Below, piece after piece: positions 48,060-54,291 of a DNA stretch of 64,000 bases. The notes beneath the pieces were generated by a model. That model was not told the DNA's origin. It ran no database searches and saw nothing but the letters and a program-made list of their open reading frames with translations. A program made the position numbers and the translations under genes. Position 1 is the stretch's first letter. Each line of letters begins with the position of its first letter. Origin of the DNA: Kiritimatiellia bacterium. GTDB taxonomy: Bacteria > Verrucomicrobiota > Kiritimatiellia > UBA8416 > YA12-FULL-48-11. The stretch is from positions 372,001 through 436,000 of the forward strand of contig JAQUPZ010000003.1 in NCBI GenBank assembly GCA_028716365.1, written 5' to 3'.

Positions 48060-48112
48060 TCAATCTTAGATCTCAATCGCACTCGTAATCTTAATCATAA
48101 TCGCGCTAATTC
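48060..48112. repeat. TAATCN-type hexamer repeat between ilvB and ilvN
   Basis: Degenerate hexamers such as GTAATC, TTAATC and ATAATC in an intergenic gap. It is the same family as at 44807, 49858 and 50331, but more degraded. Confidence 0.6.
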
Positions 48113-48119
48113 TCCTGCT

Positions 48120-49841
48120 TCACGCCATGCTTTGAACCATTTCCGTCAATGATGCACCCGGAGGAACCATTGGATAAACATTTTCCTCAGGCTTGACTAT
48201 ACAATCGATAACGACTGGTCCGTCAGTCCCAAATGCCTTGTGCAGTGCTTTGCCAACTTCTTCTTTCTTTGTAACGCGAATACCCATGGCGCCATGTGCC
48301 TCAGCCAGTTTCACAAAGTCTGGCAGGTAGATGTCCTTCCCTTCATGCTTAATATGTTCATTCTTTGGACGGTTAGCCTGACCCAGTGTACTTGCAGAAT
48401 ATTCCTTCTTGTAGAACATTTCCTGCCACTGGCGCACCATTCCGAGGTGACCATTGTTCAATATTACGACATTAATCGGCAACTTGTGTTCAACAGCAAC
48501 AACCAGTTCCTGGAAGTTCATCTGGATACTGCCGTCACCGGCAATGTTAACGATTGTTTTGTTTCTTATACCACATTGTGCTCCTATCGCAGCAGGCATG
48601 CCGTAACCCATGGTTCCCAACCCGCCTGATGACAGAAAAGTACGCGGTTTGGTGTACTTGAAAAAATGGGCGGACCACATTTGGTGTTGTCCCACATCGG
48701 TGACAATAATCGCGTCGCCATTACTGACTTCGTATATCTGCTCGATGACGTACTGGGGGAGTAACTGTTTTTCATTTTTATTATACGAAAAAGGAAATTC
48801 TTTTTGCCATTTTGTCACCTGGGCCAGCCATTCGGAACGATCCACCGGCTCTATCTGGTCAATCAGTTCTTTTAACACCAGCTTGGCGTGTCCGACGACG
48901 GGTATATCTGTCGCCACACTTTTTGATATGGACGATGGGTCAATATCAATATGTGCAATAACGGCATGTGGCGCAAATTGCGACACCTTGCCTGTCACGC
49001 GATCATCGAACCGTGCGCCAATGGAAACGAGCAGGTCACAGGAACTGACAGCATGGTTGGCCGCAACGCTACCGTGCATGCCAAGCATTCTGAGTGCAAG
49101 TGGGTCGGTTTCTGGAAAGGAGCCGAGCCCCATGAGTGTTGTTGTAACAGGAACCTTTGCCTTTCGCGCCAGAATAGTCAGTTCCTCGGCGGCATCACCA
49201 GCGATGACACCACCACCGGCGTAAAACACGGGTTTTCTGGCCTTATTTATAGCTTTAGCCAGTTTTTCAATCTGTTTCGAATGTCCATTTGTTGCCGGAT
49301 TATAACCCCGCATGTTGATCTCTTTGGGCGTTTGTACTTTTGTTGACGCCTGCTGAATATCCTTCGGGACGTCAATAACAACCGGGCCGGGTTTGCCTGT
49401 TGAAGCAATGTAAAACGCTTCTGCAATGATGCGCGGCAGATCATCGACCTTTTTCACAAGGTAATTATGTTTTGTAACGGCGCGGGTTATGCCTGTGGTA
49501 TCGGCTTCCTGGAACGCGTCGTTGCCGATCATGTGCGAATGAACCTGGCCGCTGATGCAGACCATGGGGATCCCATCCATGTATGCCGTGGCCAGTCCCG
49601 TCACAGTATTGGTGGCACCTGGGCCGGAAGTCACTATACAGCACCCGGGTTTTCCGGTAGCCCTGGCATAACCGTCCGCCATATGTGTTGCACCCTGTTC
49701 GTGTCTTGTCAGTATGAATTCAAAAGGGGCATGGTAAAGTCGTGCAAATATATCCAGAACTGCTCCACCCGGCAGACCGAATATTGTTTTAACTCCCGCC
49801 TCCTGTAATCCATCCATAATGCATTGTGCACCGGTTCTCAT
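48120..49841 (-). CDS. ilvB: Acetolactate synthase large (catalytic) subunit
   Basis: A 573-residue thiamine-diphosphate enzyme making acetolactate or acetohydroxybutyrate for valine, leucine and isoleucine. It shows FGLPGGAVLDIF and the catalytic-Glu region LTRHEQGATHMADGYAR, and the ThDP-magnesium motif GDGSIQMNFQELVVA with LNNGHLGMVRQWQEMFY. Length is normal. Upstream lie the four-helix-bundle unit and the Val/Leu leader. ilvC and ilvD are not in the window. Confidence 0.96.
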   Translation of the reverse strand: MRTGAQCIMDGLQEAGVKTIFGLPGGAVLDIFARLYHAPFEFILTRHEQGATHMADGYARATGKPGCCIVTSGPGATNTVTGLATAYMDGIPMVCISGQVHSHMIGNDAFQEADTTGITRAVTKHNYLVKKVDDLPRIIAEAFYIASTGKPGPVVIDVPKDIQQASTKVQTPKEINMRGYNPATNGHSKQIEKLAKAINKARKPVFYAGGGVIAGDAAEELTILARKAKVPVTTTLMGLGSFPETDPLALRMLGMHGSVAANHAVSSCDLLVSIGARFDDRVTGKVSQFAPHAVIAHIDIDPSSISKSVATDIPVVGHAKLVLKELIDQIEPVDRSEWLAQVTKWQKEFPFSYNKNEKQLLPQYVIEQIYEVSNGDAIIVTDVGQHQMWSAHFFKYTKPRTFLSSGGLGTMGYGMPAAIGAQCGIRNKTIVNIAGDGSIQMNFQELVVAVEHKLPINVVILNNGHLGMVRQWQEMFYKKEYSASTLGQANRPKNEHIKHEGKDIYLPDFVKLAEAHGAMGIRVTKKEEVGKALHKAFGTDGPVVIDCIVKPEENVYPMVPPGASLTEMVQSMA

Positions 49842-49857
49842 GTTACATCTCCCCGCT

Positions 49858-49915
49858 CTTTATCTTTCTCTTAATCGTAATCTTGCTCGTAATCATAATC
49901 TTTATCTTAATCTTT
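49858..49915. repeat. TAATCN repeat containing left inverted repeat of four-helix-bundle unit
   Basis: Positions 49868-49900 are, when reverse-complemented, about 29 of 33 identical to 50332-50364. The hexamer TTAATC at its inner edge supplies the TAA stop codon (49907-49909) of the four-helix-bundle gene. Confidence 0.75.
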
Positions 49916-50317
49916 CTTGCCATTATTTCCATAATCTTCTTGTGATTCATATACTCTGCTGGAAGAGTTGTTTTTTATCAATCCTACCAGCATCGAGACA
50001 ATTCCAGTCAAAATTTCTTTTCCTTGCAGGATATCTCTGTCCTTCAATATTTTCTTCGTAACTAATACATCCAAACATGCGGCACATTCCAATGCTGATC
50101 CGCGTGCATTATCAAAATATTTACAGCGATCTTTTTCTGTATACTTTCCATTTCCCTCTGCAATATTTAGGGGAATCGATGTTGATGCCCTATCCAGTTG
50201 ATCTCGAACAGATAGTTTAGACGGCACACGAGTGAACAATCCTTCAAGCCATGACAAAAAGCCTAATGATTCTATATAAACCCGCAGCTTTTCGTGATCA
50301 AATTGTGTCGCACTCAT
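49907..50317 (-). CDS. Four-helix-bundle protein (S23/IVP family-like)
   Basis: A 136-residue helical protein. It resembles the S23 family encoded in 23S rRNA intervening sequences and in many free-standing bacterial copies: ARTSIPLNIAEG-like block seen here as RASTSIPLNIAEGNGKY, then FDNARGSALECAACLDVL. It forms a four-helix bundle and its role in cells is unclear. The start ATG 50317 follows AAAGGAAAT. The gene is bounded by 33-bp inverted repeats, its stop codon lies within the flanking repeat array, and it separates the operon leader from ilvB. Confidence 0.85.
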   Translation of the reverse strand: MSATQFDHEKLRVYIESLGFLSWLEGLFTRVPSKLSVRDQLDRASTSIPLNIAEGNGKYTEKDRCKYFDNARGSALECAACLDVLVTKKILKDRDILQGKEILTGIVSMLVGLIKNNSSSRVYESQEDYGNNGKKD

Positions 50318-50330
50318 ATTTCCTTTACTG

Positions 50331-50408
50331 CGATTAAGATTACGAACAAGATTACGATTACGATATGATTATGCTCTTACTCGTAATCCTAATCGTAATC
50401 ATAATCTC
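50331..50408. repeat. GATTAC repeat containing right inverted repeat, plus opposing TAATC arm
   Basis: The first half (50332-50364) is the right inverted repeat of the four-helix-bundle unit. The second half (about 50383-50406) reverts to TAATC orientation, so this block alone could fold back on itself. Confidence 0.7.
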
Positions 50409-50428
50409 TCATCCTTTGTTTTCACCAC

Positions 50429-50460
50429 AAAAAAACCCACCGTTTCATCTTACGGTGGGT
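50429..50460 (-). terminator. Attenuator terminator of ilv-leu operon
   Basis: On the minus strand ACCCACCGT (50460-50452) pairs with ACGGTGGGT (50443-50435), 9 bp with an 8-nt loop, followed by seven T residues (50435-50429). It lies just after the leader peptide and before the four-helix-bundle gene. Confidence 0.9.
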
Positions 50461-50513
50461 CCTGTTTTTGATCCGAAGCTAATGTGTTGGCCTTAGCTTC
50501 TGCTTCCCACCGT
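50452..50513 (-). promoter_or_regulatory. Antiterminator and pause hairpin of ilv-leu attenuator
   Basis: ACGGTGGG (50513-50506), inside the last codons of the leader peptide, can pair over 8 bp with CCCACCGT (50459-50452), the same bases used by the terminator stem. Between them GAAGCTAA and TTAGCTTC (50500-50493 and 50482-50475) form an 8-bp hairpin with a 10-nt loop. A ribosome stalled earlier in the leader would leave the first segment free and favour read-through. Confidence 0.82.
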
Positions 50514-50570
50514 GACCTGTACAGTCCGTACAAGGCACAGAACGAGCCCTCTAAGTACGAGCAATACCAT
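50493..50570 (-). CDS. Val/Leu-rich leader peptide of ilv-leu operon
   Basis: A 25-codon frame from ATG 50570 to TAA 50495-50493. Of 25 residues, 7 are Val and 6 are Leu, concentrated in the first 14 (MVLLVLRGLVLCLV); there is no Ile. This composition mirrors the leader peptides of E. coli ilvB (Val/Leu). The final codons ACG-GTG-GGA overlap the antiterminator segment. The ribosome binding site is weak. Scarce charged tRNA-Val or tRNA-Leu is expected to stall ribosomes here and raise operon expression. Confidence 0.8.
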   Translation of the reverse strand: MVLLVLRGLVLCLVRTVQVTVGSRS

Positions 50571-50606
50571 TGTCACGATGGAAAAGTTTTTTGTCATAAC
50601 AGTTGA

Positions 50607-50636
50607 ACAATACGGCAAAATACTTATGGCAGTCAA
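50607..50636 (-). promoter_or_regulatory. Predicted promoter of ilv-leu operon
   Basis: Minus-strand TTGACT (50636-50631), an 18-bp spacer and TATTGT (50612-50607). Initiation near 50600 would give about 30 nt before the leader ATG at 50570. Confidence 0.6.
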
Positions 50637-50666
50637 TTGGAAAAAGAATGAAATTCCAGGAAGAGA

Positions 50667-50698
50667 GAATCCAGAAATCAGAATCCAGAATCCAGAAT
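50667..50698. repeat. CAGAATC-type 32-nt repeat, copy 2
   Basis: Degenerate CAGAAT hexamers upstream of the ilv promoter, about 27 of 32 identical to 47422-47453. It lies in the 275-bp gap between the divergent ilv promoter and the secreted protein gene at 50846; nothing else was recognised in that gap. Confidence 0.6.
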
Positions 50699-50845
50699 AA
50701 AAAAACGGAATTCTTTATGCTTTTGAGAAATTTGGTATGGATTATACCTGAATATACGCGCTAATTCTTTACGTTTTCTTCACAACTGGCAGATTGCAGT
50801 GCAATAGTCGAAATGCTATTATCGTGCTGAAGAATCAGAAGATTT

Positions 50846-51577
50846 ATGAAGATATATATTCATATGGCAGGTATGTTCGTTATGGCTGCTTTGCAGAGCG
50901 TGAGCGCTGTTTCCGAGGACTTTTCCCGTTATCAGGGGATTCTGGATAGAAAGCCTTTCGGCGAGCCTCCACCAGACCCGTCGCAGGTGGCTAACGCCGC
51001 TGCATCTGAAGCGGAACTGTTTACAAAGACCTTGAAGATGGTTGCAATCAGGCTTGATCAGAACGGAAGGATAAGAGTTGGGTTCCTGAACCAGGCGGCC
51101 GGTAATAAGAGTTATTACATGAGGGTGGGGGAGAAGAGTGACGATGGAATTGAACTTATTGACGCTGATTTTGAACTTGAATCTGCATTGTTGAAGAAAG
51201 ATTTGCAATCCGGTTGGATATATATGGGCAGTAGTCCGCAGAAACCTGCTGAGACTCCCAAGGGTGTTGCGACTCCATCTTCTACTGCATCTTCGTCCAT
51301 GGCAAAGGCTGTACAGCAGAAAAGAGTGTCGTTATATGCTGAGCTGTTAAGAAAACGGCGGGAGGAACAACAACAGGCGACTCAACGGCCAGATTCAGCT
51401 TCGGCCAAGTTGACTGGCGATCAGCTGGAAAAACATCTGAAGGAATATCAAATGGATGCAATACGCAAGGGCATGAAACCTCTGCCAATACCGCTTACGA
51501 AGGAAATGGATGACCAGCTTGTTGCAGAAGGCGTGCTGCCTCCTCTGCAGGGTACGCCGGCACAAATAATGAAATAA
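50846..51577 (+). CDS. Secreted hypothetical protein, paralogue of 51759-52523
   Basis: A 243-residue protein with a signal peptide (MAGMFVMAALQSVSA region). I do not recognise the family. Three blocks are shared with the next gene: FSRYQGILDRKPFGEPP near residue 31; LFTKTLKMVAIRLDQNGRIR with GFLNQAAGNKSYYMRVGEKS near 58-95; and LEKHLKEYQMDAIRKGMKP with IPLTKEMDDQLVAEGVLPPLQ at the C-terminus. The middle block could be a small beta domain like those of secretion-system periplasmic proteins, but this is only a guess. A variable Ala/Ser/Gln-rich region separates blocks two and three. Confidence 0.75.
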   Translation: MKIYIHMAGMFVMAALQSVSAVSEDFSRYQGILDRKPFGEPPPDPSQVANAAASEAELFTKTLKMVAIRLDQNGRIRVGFLNQAAGNKSYYMRVGEKSDDGIELIDADFELESALLKKDLQSGWIYMGSSPQKPAETPKGVATPSSTASSSMAKAVQQKRVSLYAELLRKRREEQQQATQRPDSASAKLTGDQLEKHLKEYQMDAIRKGMKPLPIPLTKEMDDQLVAEGVLPPLQGTPAQIMK

Positions 51578-51608
51578 AAATGATGGATATGTTGTAAAAC
51601 TCAAAAAT

Positions 51609-51714
51609 GGAGATTCTTCCCCCGACTCCAAGAGGTCGGGGTCAGAATGACCGGATTCATTGTGGGTTCAGGTACAGATAAGAATGGTCATTCCGAGCGA
51701 AGAGAGGAATCTCT
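51609..51714. repeat. Pair of inverted AGATTC...GAATGACC-type short repeats
   Basis: Copy one (51609-51652) reads GGAGATTCTTC, then a CCCCGAC/GTCGGGG hairpin, then CAGAATGACC. Copy two (51686-51714) is in the opposite orientation: GGTCATTCCGAGCGAAGAGA then GGAATCTC. A third, shorter relative (CCTGAGCGAAGCGAAGGATC) is at 54240-54266. All lie in gaps between genes. Confidence 0.55.
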
Positions 51715-51758
51715 GTTGGGGGTACTTGCCATCGAGTCATGACGCAAGGTGTTTTGCG

Positions 51759-52523
51759 ATGATGAAGAATGTTATAATCAGTTGTAATTTCGCATGTGCC
51801 TGCCTGCTGGCTGTTTCTGCGGCGGCAGGCGCCAATCTTTTTCCAGCCCTCACGGGATCTGATGGTTTTGCGCGTTATCAATCAATTATAGACCGGAAAC
51901 CGTTCGGAGAGCCGCTTTCGGAGTCAGCACAAGCAACCAACTCTTCGATGGTGGCCCAGGGCGATTTGTTTACAAAGACCTTGAAGATGGTTGCGATAAA
52001 GATGGATAGAAACGGGCAGATCAGGGTTGGTTTTGTAAATCAGGCGGCTAAGAACAAGAGTTATTATCTCCGTGTCGGGGAAATAAGTGATGACGGTATT
52101 GAGGTCATTGGCGGGGATTTTGAGGAGGAATCGGCCGTGTTAAGAAAAGAGTCCCAGACCGGGGTTATATACATGAACGGCAGTCACATGAAAGCGTCGG
52201 GAATGCCGGGGGCACTTGCCTCATCTGTTGCGTCGGCCATTGCCTCGAAATTCCAATCGGGAAGGAGTTCGCGTTCCGAGATTATGAAGAAAAGGGATGA
52301 ATTGAGGCAGGCGCGAATGCTGGAAAAACCCAAATATGAAGGCGAAGAGCTGGAAAAGCACTTAAAAGAATACCAGATGGAGGTTATAAGGAAAGGCATG
52401 CCGGCGCTTCCCATACCGCTTACAAAGGAGATGGATGATCAACTTGTTGCGGAAGGGGTGCTCCCGCCGTTACAACCGGGGCAGGGGCAGTCAGCGCAAA
52501 CGCCGGCTGTTGGGCAACAGTGA
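51759..52523 (+). CDS. Secreted hypothetical protein, paralogue of 50846-51577
   Basis: A 254-residue protein. The start at ATG 51759 follows AAGGTG by 7 nt and gives a signal peptide (IISCNFACACLLAVSAAAG); an in-frame upstream extension to 51660 runs through repeat DNA and is rejected. It shares three blocks with the preceding gene: FARYQSIIDRKPFGEP, LFTKTLKMVAIKMDRNGQIR with NQAAKNKSYYLRVGE, and LEKHLKEYQMEVIRKGM to the C-terminus. The tandem pair looks like a duplication. The C-terminal block is the most conserved, pointing to a shared function. No known function. Confidence 0.78.
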   Translation: MMKNVIISCNFACACLLAVSAAAGANLFPALTGSDGFARYQSIIDRKPFGEPLSESAQATNSSMVAQGDLFTKTLKMVAIKMDRNGQIRVGFVNQAAKNKSYYLRVGEISDDGIEVIGGDFEEESAVLRKESQTGVIYMNGSHMKASGMPGALASSVASAIASKFQSGRSSRSEIMKKRDELRQARMLEKPKYEGEELEKHLKEYQMEVIRKGMPALPIPLTKEMDDQLVAEGVLPPLQPGQGQSAQTPAVGQQ

Positions 52524-52666
52524 AGTATTTTCCCCGGCAGGCGGGAAAAAATGGGCATAAATAACGAGTTTATTGTTGACTGTGTGTACGTAAAATTTTA
52601 TATTATTAATAGAAATTTAGAGTATTAGCGCGTTATTTGAATTAATTTAGTGGAGGTGGGAATTTT

Positions 52667-53362
52667 ATGAAACGTATAATTGCCGCTCTTGCGATTTTAA
52701 TTGTATTAAGTTTTGCTGTGCAAATAGTTTTACATGCCGCCAGTGAGGTGGCCAGCGTTAACGTGGTGGGGTATATGAAAGTGTCGGTTCCGAGCAATGG
52801 ACTGGCACTTGTTGGGTTGAATCTTGAGTCTTTAAGCACGCAGGGTATGAATGTTGCCAATCTGGTGTCAAATCAGCTTCCTCAAGGAAGTTGGTGTCAT
52901 ATTTGGAGTCGAGCAACTCTAGGATATATATCGACATCTAGAACGCGTGGTGGTTGGGGGTTGCCAGGAGGAACGAGTGTTCTTATGCGCGGTGATGCAT
53001 TTTGGATGCAGGTTCCAGCTTCTGCTGCAACCGGTGCTCTACATGAGGTTGTGTTGATGGGTGAGGTCCCTGATTCTATTGGTGCTGACGCAACTACAAC
53101 TGTAAATAATATAAACTTGTCTGCCGTTGGATATCCATATCCAGCCGACATTTTGTGGACAAACACGACACTGGCAAAAGCTGGAAAGATCGGTGATTGG
53201 TTTCATTATTGGACTAGGACTAATCAGTCTTGGCAATCATGGAATAAAACGCGTGGTGGCTGGGGAACGGCTAGTACTTTGGTGATAAACCCGGGGGATG
53301 GTTTTTGGTATCAAACATCCGCAACGAATTGGACAGAACTTTGTCCTTATAATTTGCATTAA
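52667..53362 (+). CDS. Secreted VNVVGY-type hypothetical protein with two internal repeats
   Basis: A 231-residue protein with a good signal peptide and GGAGGTGGG before ATG. The mature protein opens ASVNVVGYMKVSVPSNGLAL, a pattern I associate with short secreted proteins of Kiritimatiellota and relatives. It has two related halves: RTRGGWGLPGGTSVLMRGDA-FWMQV near residue 92 and KTRGGWGTASTLVINPGDG-FWYQT near residue 190. The fold is likely all-beta and the function is unknown. It is followed 40 bp later by the PEP-CTERM gene. Confidence 0.78.
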   Translation: MKRIIAALAILIVLSFAVQIVLHAASEVASVNVVGYMKVSVPSNGLALVGLNLESLSTQGMNVANLVSNQLPQGSWCHIWSRATLGYISTSRTRGGWGLPGGTSVLMRGDAFWMQVPASAATGALHEVVLMGEVPDSIGADATTTVNNINLSAVGYPYPADILWTNTTLAKAGKIGDWFHYWTRTNQSWQSWNKTRGGWGTASTLVINPGDGFWYQTSATNWTELCPYNLH

Positions 53363-53402
53363 TAATTGAAAAATTAACACTGATAATGTTGGGAGAAATA
53401 GA

Positions 53403-54002
53403 GTGAAAAAAATATTATTGATTTGTGGTTTGTTGGGGATGTGGACTTCTACCTGTAACGCAATTCTTAATATTGCTTGGGGTGCTTCAGCTGGTTTTTA
53501 CATCCCTGCTACTCCTGCACAGGGATTTATGTCTCCTACGGATTCAGTCCCCGTTAGTAATGCTTTGGTTCAATTGATTTTTACCGTTGATGCTAATATT
53601 GATCCTGTCGACATATCAAACGCTCTTAATGGGTATGTTTCAGGAGATGATCAAGTTATAGACACTTATATTGTAGACAATACAGCTGCGGGTGGCAGCA
53701 TGTGGGGCTATTTTAGTGCAGGATCAGTTACTCAGGCGTATACAGCTGGATTTGTATATGGCCGTGTATTTCAAGATGCAAATATTATGGTAGGACAATA
53801 TTATTATAATGGTCTGACAAATACAGTTAATGATTTACCGGTAGTGTCAAGTCCCGACGCGTATGAGTTTAATACGGATTTAGCTTTGGGAAACGGGTTG
53901 GATCAAACGATTGTTGCAATTCCGGAACCAGGCACGATGGTGCTGTTTGGTTTGGGTATGGTGGTTCTGGCGGGGAGAAAAGTTCTTCGGAAGAAGAAAT
54001 AA
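53403..54002 (+). CDS. PEP-CTERM sorting-domain protein
   Basis: A 199-residue exported protein with start GTG 53403, GGGAGAAATAGA upstream, and a signal peptide (KKILLICGLLGMWTSTCNA). The C-terminus is the sorting signal: VAIPEPGTMVLFGLGMVVLA, then basic residues GRKVLRKKK. Such proteins are cut and anchored by an exosortase, which is not in the window. The middle is a beta-rich, low-charge region of unknown function. A terminator lies 26 bp after the stop. Confidence 0.88.
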   Translation: MKKILLICGLLGMWTSTCNAILNIAWGASAGFYIPATPAQGFMSPTDSVPVSNALVQLIFTVDANIDPVDISNALNGYVSGDDQVIDTYIVDNTAAGGSMWGYFSAGSVTQAYTAGFVYGRVFQDANIMVGQYYYNGLTNTVNDLPVVSSPDAYEFNTDLALGNGLDQTIVAIPEPGTMVLFGLGMVVLAGRKVLRKKK

Positions 54003-54027
54003 TTGGATGTAATAAAAGTATTTCTGG

Positions 54028-54066
54028 ATAGCCCCCTTTGAGTTAAAAAGGGGGCTATTGTTTTAT
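54028..54066 (+). terminator. Rho-independent terminator after PEP-CTERM gene
   Basis: 12-bp stem: ATAGCCCCCTTT (54028-54039) pairs with AAAGGGGGCTAT (54047-54058), 7-nt loop, then TGTTTTAT. Confidence 0.9.
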
Positions 54067-54086
54067 ACCAGTTACAGATTGGGCGT

Positions 54087-54175
54087 GCACTATTGTCGCA
54101 GGTGGACCGAGAGCTCCGCGCGCGGTATCTTTGTCTAATTCTGCCGGTGAAGCGGCTGGGCCACTGTCATAGTGC
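54087..54175. repeat. Long imperfect hairpin repeat, copy 1 (partner at 57683)
   Basis: An 89-bp palindrome-like element. Outer arms GCACTAT (54087-54093) and ATAGTGC (54169-54175) enclose GGTGGACCGAGAGCTCCGCG, then GGTGAAGCGGCTGGGCCACT. The core resembles 57691-57760. It lies upstream of the membrane/spermidine-synthase-like gene. Confidence 0.6.
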
Positions 54176-54239
54176 AAAAGTAAACTGAAATTGGTATTAT
54201 AAGGTTATACTTAACGACATAAGTAACGCAGTAATATTG

Positions 54240-54266
54240 TCGTCCTGAGCGAAGCGAAGGATCTGG
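54240..54266. repeat. Short CCTGAGCGAAGCGAAGGATC repeat
   Basis: A single copy of a sequence related to 51686-51714, 26 bp before the start of the next gene. No ribosome site is visible inside it. Confidence 0.45.
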
Positions 54267-54291
54267 ACTTGAGTTATAAGAAGTTATCAAT

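Noticed and set aside
44807..50408. Hexamer arrays considered as a CRISPR array
   Set aside because: Units are 6 bp without spacers and no cas genes are present.
50512..50700. 62-codon plus-strand frame over the attenuator
   Set aside because: It crosses the ilv promoter, leader and CAGAAT repeat on the opposite strand and ends in repeat DNA.
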